From NCBI RefSeq assembly GCF_000508085.1, contig NZ_KI669560.1:278219-342218 (forward strand): a DNA stretch of 64,000 nucleotides, read 5' to 3'. Positions 34,692 through 44,642 of the stretch are shown piece after piece; the stretch's first letter is position 1, and every line of letters begins with the position of its first letter. Origin of the DNA: Sediminibacterium sp. C3 (GTDB lineage: Bacteria; Bacteroidota; Bacteroidia; Chitinophagales; Chitinophagaceae). The position numbers and the translations under genes were made by a program. The notes beneath the pieces are model-generated. The model searched no databases. It had not been told where the DNA came from and saw only the letters and a list, made by a program, of their open reading frames with translations.

Positions 34692-34723
34692 ATGGAAACT
34701 TTGGTTACAAAAATAGTTTCCAT
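34692..34723. promoter_or_regulatory. 9-bp inverted repeat, candidate TetR operator
   Basis: ATGGAAACT (34692-34700) and AGTTTCCAT (34715-34723) are perfect inverted repeats with a 14-base spacer. The repeat spans the promoter elements of the following tetR gene, so binding would block transcription. Confidence 0.65.
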
Positions 34724-34730
34724 AGTTTTG
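34701..34730 (+). promoter_or_regulatory. Bacteroidota-type promoter of the tetR-tolC-RND operon
   Basis: TTG at 34701-34703, then 19 bases, then TAGTTTTG (34723-34730), fits the TTTG-N19-TAnnTTTG sigma consensus. The expected start site is about 34735-34738, giving a leader of about 10 bases before ATG 34748. Confidence 0.7.
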
Positions 34731-34747
34731 CGTCCGAATTTTTAACT

Positions 34748-35353
34748 ATGGAGCAAAGAATTGTTGAAAAAGCCCAGGAACTCTTCTTCCGTTACGGATT
34801 AAAGAGTATCACCATGGACGATATCGCATCCAACTTGGGCGCCAGTAAAAAGACCCTTTATCAGTATTTCAAGGACAAGGATAGCCTGGTGGACGCAGTT
34901 GTTCAAAGGGAAATAGAGCAGGACATGCAGGAATGTGGCCACATTGCAATCAGCTGCGACAATGCAGTTCATGAGGTTTTCAAGGCCTTTGATATGCTTC
35001 AGGAAATGTTGACAAGCATGAATCCTGCCATCATTTTTGAAATGCAGAAGTACCATCCTGAAGCTTACAAGAAAATGAATGCACACAAAAACAAGTTTTT
35101 TGTAAACATTACTAAGGAAAATCTGATCAGGGGTATTGCAGAGGGAAACTACAGAGAAGACCTGAACATTGACATTTTATCCAGATACAGAATTGAAAGC
35201 GTATTCCTGGGCTTTAACCCGGAAATCTTCATGCAGGGAAAATTCACGCTGGTTGAAGTAGAGATGGAATTGACGGAGCATTATTTATATGGCATTTGCA
35301 CGCCAAAAGGGCAAAAATTAATTCATAAGTATAAAAAGCAAAGAGAAAAATAA
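34748..35353 (+). CDS. TetR/AcrR family transcriptional regulator
   Basis: A 201-residue repressor. The HTH is at about residues 17-45 (ITMDDIASNLGASKKTLYQYF). The C-terminal ligand-binding domain is helical. It is the first gene of an operon with outer-membrane, adaptor and inner-membrane pump genes, one base before tolC, and an inverted repeat over its own promoter suggests autoregulation of the whole efflux operon. Confidence 0.93.
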   Translation: MEQRIVEKAQELFFRYGLKSITMDDIASNLGASKKTLYQYFKDKDSLVDAVVQREIEQDMQECGHIAISCDNAVHEVFKAFDMLQEMLTSMNPAIIFEMQKYHPEAYKKMNAHKNKFFVNITKENLIRGIAEGNYREDLNIDILSRYRIESVFLGFNPEIFMQGKFTLVEVEMELTEHYLYGICTPKGQKLIHKYKKQREK

Positions 35354-35354
35354 T

Positions 35355-36755
35355 ATGTACAAGCAAATCAAAATGTTCAGCGTGCTGAGTTTATTGATGT
35401 TGGTTGGTGCAGCGAATGCACAAAAAGCCAACCGATACGAATTCAGCGTGCAACAAGCAGTGGCATTTGCACAGAAGAACAATGTGCAGGTAAAAAATGC
35501 CCTATTGGCCATTCAGGCTCAGATGCAAACAAACAAAGAAATAACTGCGTCTGCTTTACCAACTATTTCCGGTTCCATTGCTGCGAATCATTTTCCCAAT
35601 GTAGCCGTACAGACCCTTCCGAACTTTATTTCACCGGCCACTTATCAGGTGTTGGTAAATGAAGGTGTTAAGGACGGTAACGGGAACCCGATAAAAATGC
35701 CGAATGATTTTGGGTTTATCGCTGCTCAATTCGGAACAAAGTGGAATTCAACTGTGGGGGTTTCTCTGCAACAGTTGTTATTCGACGGACAAGTATTTAT
35801 TGGTTTACAGGCAAGGAAAGCTTCCATTGATTTTCAGGAAGCCGCTGCAAAAGTAACCGAGGAAAATATCAAGACAAATATTTACAAAGTGTATTATCAA
35901 CTGGTAGTAAGCAAAACCCAGATTGAATTACTGGATGCAAATATCAAGCGATTGCAAAAATTGGATTATGACGTAAAGGCTTTATACAAAAACGGTTTTG
36001 CGGAAAGAATTGATATTGACAAAATTGAAGTTCAGCTGAACAACTTAAGTACAGAGAAAATAAAGGCGATGAACAGCATTGCCATGGGGTATATTGGACT
36101 TAAGACGCTTATTGGTATGCCGGCTGCAGATACACTGGTTTTAACAGACACTCTCGATTATAATCAGATTAAAGATGACGTTACCAAGCAGGAGTATAAC
36201 TACCAGGATCGCAAGGATTTTCAATATCTTTCTACAGCCAAGCAATTGAATAATTACAATGTAAAAAGATACGAGCTGAGCAAATTGCCTACCGTTGCCC
36301 TGGGTGCATCTTATAGCAAGCTGGCGCAAAGAAATCAGTTTAACTTTTTTGGTAAAGGAGATTGGTTTACTGCTTCCTCTATCGGATTAAATATCTCTGT
36401 TCCAATTTTCAGTGGGTTTGCAAAAGATGCCAGAATTAAGAAGGCTAAAATTGAACTGGAACAAACCAGCAATCAATTGGAAAACCTGAAATTGAATATT
36501 GATCAATCCGTTGAGCAGGCAAGATTGAAATACAAAACTGCTATTGCTACTTTGGATTTTCAGAAAAACAATATGACACTGGCAGAAAAAGTGTACCAGC
36601 AAACTAAGAAAAAATACGAAGCAGGTACTGGATCCAATACAGAGATCAATGCTGCTGATGTAGACTTGAAAGCCGCACAAACCAACTATATCGCAGCCTT
36701 ATACGATGCCATCATAGCAAGAGTAGATTATTTAACCGCAACCGGAAAACTATAA
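35355..36755 (+). CDS. TolC family outer membrane efflux protein (RND operon)
   Basis: A 466-residue protein with signal peptide (MYKQIKMFSVLSLLMLVGAANAQ). Two TolC-like halves begin near SVQQAVAFAQKNN and near KLPTVALGASYSKL, with the long coiled-coil helices such as EQTSNQLENLKLNI. It forms the outer-membrane channel for the adaptor and pump encoded next. Confidence 0.94.
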   Translation: MYKQIKMFSVLSLLMLVGAANAQKANRYEFSVQQAVAFAQKNNVQVKNALLAIQAQMQTNKEITASALPTISGSIAANHFPNVAVQTLPNFISPATYQVLVNEGVKDGNGNPIKMPNDFGFIAAQFGTKWNSTVGVSLQQLLFDGQVFIGLQARKASIDFQEAAAKVTEENIKTNIYKVYYQLVVSKTQIELLDANIKRLQKLDYDVKALYKNGFAERIDIDKIEVQLNNLSTEKIKAMNSIAMGYIGLKTLIGMPAADTLVLTDTLDYNQIKDDVTKQEYNYQDRKDFQYLSTAKQLNNYNVKRYELSKLPTVALGASYSKLAQRNQFNFFGKGDWFTASSIGLNISVPIFSGFAKDARIKKAKIELEQTSNQLENLKLNIDQSVEQARLKYKTAIATLDFQKNNMTLAEKVYQQTKKKYEAGTGSNTEINAADVDLKAAQTNYIAALYDAIIARVDYLTATGKL

Positions 36756-36774
36756 ACATATTAAAACCATAACA

Positions 36775-37980
36775 ATGAGAAAATCAATATTTATACTACC
36801 TGTTACCGCTGCCATCATGGTTATCAGCAGCTGTGGTAATAAAAACACAGAAGGCAATGATCTGGCTTCTAAAAAAGCAGCGCTTGAAAAACTGAAATCA
36901 GAACAGAACAAGCTGGCAGATCAGATTACTACTCTTCAAAATGAAATTAATAATCTGGATACTGCTACTGCAGGAGCTACTGCCAAATTGATTGATATTA
37001 CACCAGTAGGTAAATCAACTTTTGTGCACTATATAGACCTTCAGGGAAATATTACTTCAGACAATATTTCTTATGTATCTCCCAGAATGGGCGGAGGACA
37101 AGTGAAAGCACTTTACGTAAAAAGAGGTGATATGGTAACAAAGGGACAGCTGTTAATTAAACTGGATGATGCAGTTTTAAGACAGTCTGTTGTTGCCGCT
37201 CAGAAATCTATTGAAACCGTAAAAAGTCAATTGAATTTTGCCAAGGACCTGTACAACAGACAAAGCAACCTATGGAAAGAGGGCATTGGAACAGAAGTAC
37301 AATTGATTTCAGCTAAAAACAATGTTCAGTCTTTAGAAAGACAACTGGCAGCAGCAGAAGAGCAGGTTAAAGTAACCGAAGAACAGTTGCGCGCTACCAA
37401 TATTGTTGCAGACGTTAGTGGCGTAGTGGATGAATTGAATGTAAGAGTGGGTGAAATTTTTGTTGGATTGGCAGGTGTTACTCCACAGATTAAAATTGTG
37501 AATACACAAAACATGAAAGTAGTTACACGTGTACCAGAAAACTACAGCAATCGTATTAAAGCCGGATCGGTTACCATTATCAGTTTACCTGACCTTAATA
37601 AGGAAATCAAAGCAACTGTTTCAACTGCCAGCAGAAGTATTGATGCCAATACCAGAAGCTTTGATGTTGAAATAAAAATTCCTTACGATGCCAATATCAG
37701 ACCGAACCAATTGGCTCAGGTTAAGTTTCAGGATTATGAAGCCCCCAATGCCATTGCTATTAATGTGAACACTGTACAAACCGAAGAAAAAGGGAAATAT
37801 GTATACATAGCAGTACAGGAAGGAAAGAAACTGGTAGCCAGAAAGAAAATGATAACAGTAGGTGAATTCTACGGCAGTCTGGTTGAAGTAAAATCTGGTT
37901 TAAACGAAAGTGATTTATTAATTACTGAAGGATACCAGAATATTTATGACGGACAGGCTGTAAAGGTTTTAAGAAAATAA
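36775..37980 (+). CDS. efflux RND transporter periplasmic adaptor subunit
   Basis: A 401-residue lipoprotein (lipobox VISSC, Cys20). A short coiled coil at about 33-65 is followed by the barrel-sandwich half VKALYVKRGDMVTKGQLL, a long hairpin and the second half LRATNIVADVSGVVDEL, then beta-barrel and membrane-proximal domains. It joins the TolC channel to the RND pump. 19 bases separate it from tolC and 12 from the pump gene. Confidence 0.94.
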   Translation: MRKSIFILPVTAAIMVISSCGNKNTEGNDLASKKAALEKLKSEQNKLADQITTLQNEINNLDTATAGATAKLIDITPVGKSTFVHYIDLQGNITSDNISYVSPRMGGGQVKALYVKRGDMVTKGQLLIKLDDAVLRQSVVAAQKSIETVKSQLNFAKDLYNRQSNLWKEGIGTEVQLISAKNNVQSLERQLAAAEEQVKVTEEQLRATNIVADVSGVVDELNVRVGEIFVGLAGVTPQIKIVNTQNMKVVTRVPENYSNRIKAGSVTIISLPDLNKEIKATVSTASRSIDANTRSFDVEIKIPYDANIRPNQLAQVKFQDYEAPNAIAINVNTVQTEEKGKYVYIAVQEGKKLVARKKMITVGEFYGSLVEVKSGLNESDLLITEGYQNIYDGQAVKVLRK

Positions 37981-37992
37981 AAAATACTATTT

Positions 37993-40900
37993 ATGAATTT
38001 CATAGAAGGCGTTGCCAAAAAATTCAAAGAATTTAAACCTACCAGCTGGGCGATAGACAACCGGACAGCTGTATATGTTATCACTATATTGATATCATTG
38101 TATGGATTAAACAAATTCACAACTCTTCCCAAAGAACAGTTTCCTGATATTGTGGTGCCTACCATTTCTATCACTACTGTTTATTTTGGTAATTCACCCA
38201 AAGACATCGAAAACCTGGTTACCCGACCTATTGAAAAACAATTGAAAGGGATTAGCGGTGCCAAAGTGAATAAAATTCAATCCACTTCACAACAGGATTA
38301 CAGTTTGATTGTGGTGGAATTTGATACAGATATTAAACCTGAAATTGCCAAAATCAAAGTGAAGGACGCGGTAGACAAGGCACAGACCGATCTGCCCAAC
38401 GACTTAACTTCTTTGCCCAATGTGCAGGAGTTTTCCATCAGTGATCAGCCTATCATGTTTGTGAACCTCAGTGGGGATTTTGATGGCGTTAAGCTGAAAG
38501 AATACGCAGATAAACTACAGGATCGTTTTGAAGAACTGAAAGAAGTGAACCGTGCAGAAATTGTTGGTGCTCCTGAAAGAGAGATTCAGATCAATATTGA
38601 TCCTGCAAAACTGGCTGCATCAAAACTAACTTTCAGAGACATTGAATCTGCCGTAAACCTGGAGAACAAGGACATTAGCGGAGGGTTGGTAGAAGTAGGA
38701 ACCATGAAGCGCAATATCAAAATCAAAGGACAGTTCAGAACTGCCTATGATATGCAACATATTCAGGTAAAGAATGTAAACGGAGCACCTATTTATTTAC
38801 AGGACGTTGCACAAATTATTGATACAGTAAAAGAAACCGAGAGCTATGCCCGCTTAGATGGAAAAAATGTAATTACCATCAATATTGTAAAAAGAGCAGG
38901 TGAAAACCTAATCAATACAGCCGATGGTATTAACAAGATAGTGGCTGATATGCAGGAAAGCGAAGAGCTTCCTAAAAACCTGAAAGTAGTTATTACAGGC
39001 GATCAGAGTAAGGGCACTAAGACTTCCTTTAATGAGTTGGTAAACACCATCATCATCGGATTTATATTGGTATTGGTGATTTTGATGTTCTTCATGGGTG
39101 TTACGAATGCATTCTTTGTTGCATTAAGTGTTCCGCTATCGGTTTTCGTTTCATTCATGTTTTTACCGTTGGGTGAATTCATAGCCGGTGGAGCTATTAC
39201 CTTGAACTTCATTGTACTGTTTGCCCTACTGTTTGGCCTGGGTATTATTGTGGACGATGCCATTGTGGTAATTGAGAATACCCATAGAATTTATCAGAAC
39301 GGAAAAGTAAAAATTGTACGTTCTGCCAAAGAAGCAGCAGGAGAAGTGTTTATTCCGGTGTTGGCAGGTACTGCCACTACACTGGCTCCCTTCTTCCCAT
39401 TGCTTTTATGGAAGGGTATCATTGGTAAGTTCATGATCTACTTACCTATCATGTTGATTTTAACATTGGCTGCCTCTTTAGTGGTTGCCTTCTTTATCAA
39501 TCCGGTATTTGCGGTTAGCTTTATGAAGCCGGAAGGAAGAGAATATGAATCACCCAAAAATGCAATATTCAAGCAATGGTGGTTCTGGGGATCGGTAATA
39601 CTAGGCGTTTTATTCAACCTGGTTGGTTGGCATGGATTCGGAAACTTCCTAATCTTCATGGCACTACTGGTTATATTAGAGCGATATGTTTTAAGGGGCA
39701 TTATACATTTCTTCCAGGAAAGAGCACTGCCAGGACTAATGAATCGTTATGAAAAACTATTACAGTTCATTTTAGTTGGGAAAAGACCCGTTTATCTATT
39801 GATTGGTTTGTTTATTCTTTTCCCGATTTCTTTATTCTTATTAATTCTGAGAGACAACCCCAAACCATTCTTCCCGAGCGGTGATCCGAAATTTGTTTAC
39901 GTGTATTTAAAGATGCCAATTGGTACGAAGGCACAAACAACAGATTCTGTGCTTAGGGTATTGGAGAGCAGGGTGTACAAAATCTTAGGAGATGATCAGC
40001 CAGGCAAAGAAGGAAGCATTGTAGAAAGTGTTATTTCAAACGTAGCTGTTGGTGCTAATAATCCAAGAGACAATAACAGAAGTACCCAATCACATTTGGG
40101 TAGAATCCAGGTTTCTTTTGTGGAATTTGAAAAACGTCATGGTAAGAGCTCTGCTCCATTCCAGGATGAGATTAGAAAGCAGATGGTAGGGATTCCTGGG
40201 GCTTCTATTGAAGTAAGACAGGAAGACGCAGGTCCGCCAACAGAACCTCCGGTAAACATTGAAGTGAGTGGAGATAATTTTGATGCGTTGGCAAAAACGG
40301 CTATTCAATTGTTGAATCACTTAGATACCAACCGTGTAGAAGGCATGCAGAGTTTAGGCATGGATATCGATTTAAACAATCCGGAAATTACAGTTAATAT
40401 AGACAGACAAAGGGCATTAGCAGAAGGTGTAAGTACTGCACAGATAGGTTCTGAACTAAGAACAGCTGTTTTTGGTAAAGAAGTGAGTAAGTTAAAAGAT
40501 GATGAAGATGAATACAAAATTCAACTTCGTTTTGATGCCAAATCGCGCAACGATATCAATGAATTGATGAATATGCGTATTGTATTCAGAGATTTCACTA
40601 CTGGTGCCATTAAACAGATTCCATTGAGTAGTGTGGCTACTGTTGAATACACCAACACGGCAGGTGGCGTAAAAAGAAAGAACCTGAAAAGAACCATTCA
40701 GATTCAATCCGCTGTAACAGATCCAAGTTTAACTCCTGAGATCAATAAGGCTTTGGCCAAGAAAATTGAAGAGTTTAAAGCAAAGACACAAATTCCAGCA
40801 GACATCACTATTAAACAAACTGGTGAAGGAGAGCAACAGGTGGAAACCAGTGCCTTCCTGGGTACTGCTTTGATAAGCGCTTTATTAATTATCTTCTTAA

Positions 40901-41553
40901 TTCTGGTATTACAGTTCAACAGTTTAAGTAAGCCTTTCATTGTATTAACGGAAATATTCTTCTCTATCATAGGTGTATTCCTGGGTTATGCTTTAACAGG
41001 CATGAGCATGTCAACCATCATGGTGGGTGTAGGTATCATTGGATTGGCTGGTATCGTAATTAAAAACGGTATCCTCTTAATTGAGTTTACCGATGAACTA
41101 AGAGGCAGAGGATACAAAACCAGAGCAGCAGCCATTGAAGCAGGTAAAATCAGAATCATTCCTGTATTGCTAACTGCTTTGGCAACCATGATGGGTATGT
41201 TCCCGCTGGCTATTGGTTTTAATATTGACTTCGTATCTATGTTCACGCATCTGGATCCTAAGATTTTCATTGGAGGAGATTCTGTGGTATTCTGGGGACC
41301 TTTGGCCTGGACTATTATATTCGGTTTGATTTTCTCTTTCTTCCTCACCTTAATCATGGTACCAAGTATGTACCTGATTTCTGAAAGATTAAGAAGACCA
41401 ATGGAAAGATTCTATGGTACAAAGTATGTAGCTTTATTTGGATTTACCGGACCCCTGTTCTTCATTTTTGTTGGAATCATGTTCGCTGTAAAAAAATTAC
41501 AGGGTAAAAAAGTGTGGATGGGAGAACAAAAAATTAATTTAGCTAAAAATTAA
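37993..41553 (+). CDS. efflux RND transporter permease subunit, long form
   Basis: A 1186-residue inner-membrane pump. The proton-relay Asp pair in IIVDDAIVV is Asp421-Asp422. The two periplasmic loops and the internal symmetry of AcrB are clear. It is about 140 residues longer than AcrB: an extra hydrophobic stretch lies between the usual sixth and seventh membrane helices (about 530-580, WWFWGSVILGVLFNLVG and FLIFMALLVILERYV), and an extra C-terminal segment is near 1150. It is driven by the proton gradient; substrates unknown. Confidence 0.94.
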   Translation: MNFIEGVAKKFKEFKPTSWAIDNRTAVYVITILISLYGLNKFTTLPKEQFPDIVVPTISITTVYFGNSPKDIENLVTRPIEKQLKGISGAKVNKIQSTSQQDYSLIVVEFDTDIKPEIAKIKVKDAVDKAQTDLPNDLTSLPNVQEFSISDQPIMFVNLSGDFDGVKLKEYADKLQDRFEELKEVNRAEIVGAPEREIQINIDPAKLAASKLTFRDIESAVNLENKDISGGLVEVGTMKRNIKIKGQFRTAYDMQHIQVKNVNGAPIYLQDVAQIIDTVKETESYARLDGKNVITINIVKRAGENLINTADGINKIVADMQESEELPKNLKVVITGDQSKGTKTSFNELVNTIIIGFILVLVILMFFMGVTNAFFVALSVPLSVFVSFMFLPLGEFIAGGAITLNFIVLFALLFGLGIIVDDAIVVIENTHRIYQNGKVKIVRSAKEAAGEVFIPVLAGTATTLAPFFPLLLWKGIIGKFMIYLPIMLILTLAASLVVAFFINPVFAVSFMKPEGREYESPKNAIFKQWWFWGSVILGVLFNLVGWHGFGNFLIFMALLVILERYVLRGIIHFFQERALPGLMNRYEKLLQFILVGKRPVYLLIGLFILFPISLFLLILRDNPKPFFPSGDPKFVYVYLKMPIGTKAQTTDSVLRVLESRVYKILGDDQPGKEGSIVESVISNVAVGANNPRDNNRSTQSHLGRIQVSFVEFEKRHGKSSAPFQDEIRKQMVGIPGASIEVRQEDAGPPTEPPVNIEVSGDNFDALAKTAIQLLNHLDTNRVEGMQSLGMDIDLNNPEITVNIDRQRALAEGVSTAQIGSELRTAVFGKEVSKLKDDEDEYKIQLRFDAKSRNDINELMNMRIVFRDFTTGAIKQIPLSSVATVEYTNTAGGVKRKNLKRTIQIQSAVTDPSLTPEINKALAKKIEEFKAKTQIPADITIKQTGEGEQQVETSAFLGTALISALLIIFLILVLQFNSLSKPFIVLTEIFFSIIGVFLGYALTGMSMSTIMVGVGIIGLAGIVIKNGILLIEFTDELRGRGYKTRAAAIEAGKIRIIPVLLTALATMMGMFPLAIGFNIDFVSMFTHLDPKIFIGGDSVVFWGPLAWTIIFGLIFSFFLTLIMVPSMYLISERLRRPMERFYGTKYVALFGFTGPLFFIFVGIMFAVKKLQGKKVWMGEQKINLAKN

Positions 41554-41556
41554 ACC

Positions 41557-42348
41557 ATGCAAAATCACGAAATAGACTATCGCATTTTTGGAGAGGAAAT
41601 GCAGTTTGTTGAAGTTGAATTAGATTATAACGAAACAGCTATTGCCGAACCGGGTGCATTCATGATGATGGATGACGGTGTTATCATGGAAACCATGTTC
41701 GGTGATGGTTCACATCAAAACAACAGCATATTCGGAAAGCTGTTGAATGCCGGAAAAAGAATGTTAACCGGAGAGAGTTTATTCATGACCGCATTTACCA
41801 ATGTGAACCATGGTAAGCGCAGGGTAAGCTTTGCCTCACCCTATCCCGGAAAGATTATTCCTTTGGATTTATCACAGTATAACAATCGCATCATTTGTCA
41901 GAAAGATAGTTTTTTATGTGCAGCCAAGGGAGTTAGCGTAGGTATTGAATTTCAGCGCAAACTGGGTACGGGTTTATTTGGAGGTGAAGGATTCATCATG
42001 CAGAAACTGGAAGGCGATGGCATGAGTTTCTTGCACGCAGGAGGACATGTTTTCAAGAGAGACTTGCATCCTGGTGAAACATTGAAAATTGATACCGGCT
42101 GTATTGTAGGTTTCACTTCTAGCGTTAATTACGATATTCAGTTTGTCGGTGGAATTAAGAACACCATTTTCGGAGGCGAAGGATTATTCTTTGCAACCCT
42201 GACTGGTCCCGGAACGGTTTGGATTCAAACCTTACCCATCAGCCGATTAGCAGGAAGAATTCTTCAATACGGTGTAGGTCCAAGAAAAGAAGAAGGAAGT
42301 ATTCTGGGGGGATTGGGCAACCTGCTTGACGGAGACGGCAGATGGTAG
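41557..42348 (+). CDS. TIGR00266/AIM24 family protein
   Basis: A 263-residue beta-rich protein with the family motifs LDYNETAIAEPGAFMMMDDG, FGGEGFIMQKLEGDG (shown in part) and GGIKNTIFGGEGLFFATLTG. It is not membrane-bound by sequence. The function is unknown. It follows the pump gene by three bases and so may belong to the efflux transcript. Its stop directly abuts the stop of the convergent response regulator. Confidence 0.92.
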   Translation: MQNHEIDYRIFGEEMQFVEVELDYNETAIAEPGAFMMMDDGVIMETMFGDGSHQNNSIFGKLLNAGKRMLTGESLFMTAFTNVNHGKRRVSFASPYPGKIIPLDLSQYNNRIICQKDSFLCAAKGVSVGIEFQRKLGTGLFGGEGFIMQKLEGDGMSFLHAGGHVFKRDLHPGETLKIDTGCIVGFTSSVNYDIQFVGGIKNTIFGGEGLFFATLTGPGTVWIQTLPISRLAGRILQYGVGPRKEEGSILGGLGNLLDGDGRW

Positions 42349-43023
42349 TCAGGTTTTCTCCACTGGAATAATTCCATTTTTAATAGCATAGAGAATTAAG
42401 CCGGCCGAATTTTTCGAGCCGGTTTTTTCTTGCATGGATTTTCTATATGACTCAACCGTTCTTACGCTCATAGACATTTGTTCAGCAATTTCCTTGCTTG
42501 TTAATTCGGCCGCTAATAGCTGAAGTATGGTTTTTTCCTTATCTGAAAAAACAATTGCTGATTCCTTTGCATGCGGATGAAAACGATTGGTTTGTATCAG
42601 CTGCTGTAAGTGTGCGGCAGTGTAAGTACAAAAGAATTGCTGAAGATTGAGCAGCTGAAAAATGGCTGTCTCCAATTCGCCTTTCGAAATATATTTCGTG
42701 GCAATCCCATTTACACCGGCAGAAAGAATACGCAGAAGTAATTCTTCACTGTAATGATTATACAGCACAAAAATCAAAATGGCATCATCCAGATTACGGA
42801 TGGATTGTACCAATGAAGGCAAATGCATATGAGGAAGATTGGCATCCAGCATAACCAGATTGGGCTTGCATTCCGAAATGTCATGTAAAAGATTCTGATC
42901 AGATCTACTGTACCCAACTATTTCTATATTTGGTAAAGACCCTGCAAATTGTTTTAGTCCATCCAGAAAAATTTCCTGATGGTCGGCCAAAAAAACGCTG
43001 ATTTTAGAAGGGTCTGGATGCAT
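42349..43023 (-). CDS. response regulator, NarL/LuxR type
   Basis: A 224-residue two-domain regulator. The receiver has FLADH (Asp14) and the phospho-acceptor Asp60 in LVMLDANLP, with the conserved Lys in IATKYISKG. The LuxR-type HTH is near residues 155-215 (FSDKEKTILQLLAAELTSKE ... VRTVESYRKSM). No histidine kinase is next to it, so it is an orphan here. The preceding HTH gene ends one base before it, suggesting co-expression. Confidence 0.92.
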   Translation of the reverse strand: MHPDPSKISVFLADHQEIFLDGLKQFAGSLPNIEIVGYSRSDQNLLHDISECKPNLVMLDANLPHMHLPSLVQSIRNLDDAILIFVLYNHYSEELLLRILSAGVNGIATKYISKGELETAIFQLLNLQQFFCTYTAAHLQQLIQTNRFHPHAKESAIVFSDKEKTILQLLAAELTSKEIAEQMSMSVRTVESYRKSMQEKTGSKNSAGLILYAIKNGIIPVEKT

Positions 43024-43024
43024 G

Positions 43025-43429
43025 CTAACTATTCTGATTGTGGTTTTCCAATAATAAATTATACTTCTCCAGCAAGGCGGTATACTTGTTTCTCAGGGAC
43101 TGGATAATCAGATTTGCTTCTCTGAGGTCTTTGGGCTCTTCTTCTAATGGATAATAAGAAATAGCATCTGCCATGATTTGACCACTCTTTGGAGTAATCA
43201 TTTCCAGAATATTTACGTGTAAAACCTGACCGTATTTAAGTAAAATGTCGACTGATAAATCCGGATCTTCAATATGATTATAAAAGCTGGATCTGCTAAT
43301 ACCAACTTTTTTTACCAGTTTAGATATGGATATACCATTATCGGCAACCAGACGCTTCAGCAACTGCCCACGATGTGTATTTTTTTTACTGCTATTCAAT
43401 ACAGTAAAGAAATAAACAATAGTGTTCAA
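43025..43429 (-). CDS. small HTH protein with C-terminal coiled coil
   Basis: A 134-residue protein. An HTH-like segment (SISKLVKKVGISRSSFYNHI) is followed by a Cro/C1-like helical part and a charged coiled coil (REANLIIQSLRNKYTALLEK). The frame has no ATG: the first usable start is TTG 43429 or TTG 43399, and a stop lies directly upstream. It probably pairs functionally with the response regulator gene one base downstream. No named family is certain. Confidence 0.7.
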   Translation of the reverse strand: MNTIVYFFTVLNSSKKNTHRGQLLKRLVADNGISISKLVKKVGISRSSFYNHIEDPDLSVDILLKYGQVLHVNILEMITPKSGQIMADAISYYPLEEEPKDLREANLIIQSLRNKYTALLEKYNLLLENHNQNS

Positions 43430-43472
43430 TTAATTGAACAATTAAAAATCAAATTTGGACAAATATGTTTAA

Positions 43473-44642
43473 TTAGAGTCTCTTCAAACCCTGTACCGCT
43501 TTCTCTAAAGTAGCTTCTGATTTGGCAAAACAAAAACGTAGCACTTTATTGTCCTGACCATGCTGATAAAAAGCAGAAACTGGTATGGTAGCTACACCAA
43601 ATTCTTTAGTGAGTTTAATGGCCAATTCTTTATCGGATAATTGACTGAAGCTGGCATAACTGTAACACTCAAAATAACTTCCATGCGAAGGAATGCAGGT
43701 AAATGGGGTATCTCGCATCAACACCCTGAAATAATCTCGCTTCAACTGCATAGATGAACCAAGCGATAAATAAGCATCTTCATTTTTTATATACTCAGCC
43801 AATGCTACTTGTGGAGGCGTGGGACAAGTGAAACAATTGAACTGATGCACTTTTCTGAATTCCTTCATCAGCTGCTCCGGAGCCATACAGTAACCAAGTT
43901 TCCATCCGGTACAATGATAGGTTTTCCCAAAGGAGAAGCAAACAAAACTCCGCTCAAATAATTGCGGGTATCTTAAAATACTCTGGTGTTCAATCCCATC
44001 AAAAATTAAATGTTCATATACTTCATCGCTAAGTATAATAATATTGGTCCCTTCCACAATACCGGATAGTATTTGCATGTCTTCCGCTGAAAGCACCGCC
44101 CCGGTTGGGTTATGGGGCGAGTTAATCATAATCATCCGTGTACGCGAAGTAATTTTAGACTTTACTTCTTCCCAGGGAATGCCATAATTGGGATATTGCA
44201 ATTGTATGGGAACGGCAATCGCTTTGTTCAACTCAATGGTAGGAATATAACAATCATAAGCAGGTTCAAAAACGATTACTTCATCACCGGGCTGCAGTAC
44301 AGTGGTTAGTGCTGTATAAATTGCATAAGTACCACCAGGGGTAACCGTAATGGAAGTAGTTCCATCCAAAGATGCATTGTAAAGTTTATTGGCTTTGTTT
44401 GCCAATGCTTTTACCAATGGCGGATACCCATTCATATGGGTGTACTGATTAAAGCCGTCCTGCATGGCTTTGTTAACCAAACTGGTTAATTCGGCACTCA
44501 TGGGAAAATCCGGAAAACCCTGACCCAGATTTACGGCGCCAGCCTCGTTGGCCAGCTGACTCATTACGGTAAAAATAGTAGTTCCTACCTGGGGTAGCTT
44601 AGATTGAATAGCAACAGACACTTTGTTGAAATTATGGCTCAA
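43473..44642 (-). CDS. PLP-dependent aminotransferase, methionine aminotransferase (YbdL)-like
   Basis: A 389-residue fold-type I aminotransferase. The PLP lysine is Lys240 in SFGKTYHCTGWKLGY, NSPHNPTGAV binds substrate, and SDEVYEHLIFD carries the PLP-ring Asp. The overall pattern (NLGQGFPDFPMS) matches YbdL/kynurenine aminotransferase III-type enzymes that use methionine or aromatic amino acids. Its start overlaps the end of the upstream TolC gene by 11 bases. Confidence 0.92.
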   Translation of the reverse strand: MSHNFNKVSVAIQSKLPQVGTTIFTVMSQLANEAGAVNLGQGFPDFPMSAELTSLVNKAMQDGFNQYTHMNGYPPLVKALANKANKLYNASLDGTTSITVTPGGTYAIYTALTTVLQPGDEVIVFEPAYDCYIPTIELNKAIAVPIQLQYPNYGIPWEEVKSKITSRTRMIMINSPHNPTGAVLSAEDMQILSGIVEGTNIIILSDEVYEHLIFDGIEHQSILRYPQLFERSFVCFSFGKTYHCTGWKLGYCMAPEQLMKEFRKVHQFNCFTCPTPPQVALAEYIKNEDAYLSLGSSMQLKRDYFRVLMRDTPFTCIPSHGSYFECYSYASFSQLSDKELAIKLTKEFGVATIPVSAFYQHGQDNKVLRFCFAKSEATLEKAVQGLKRL

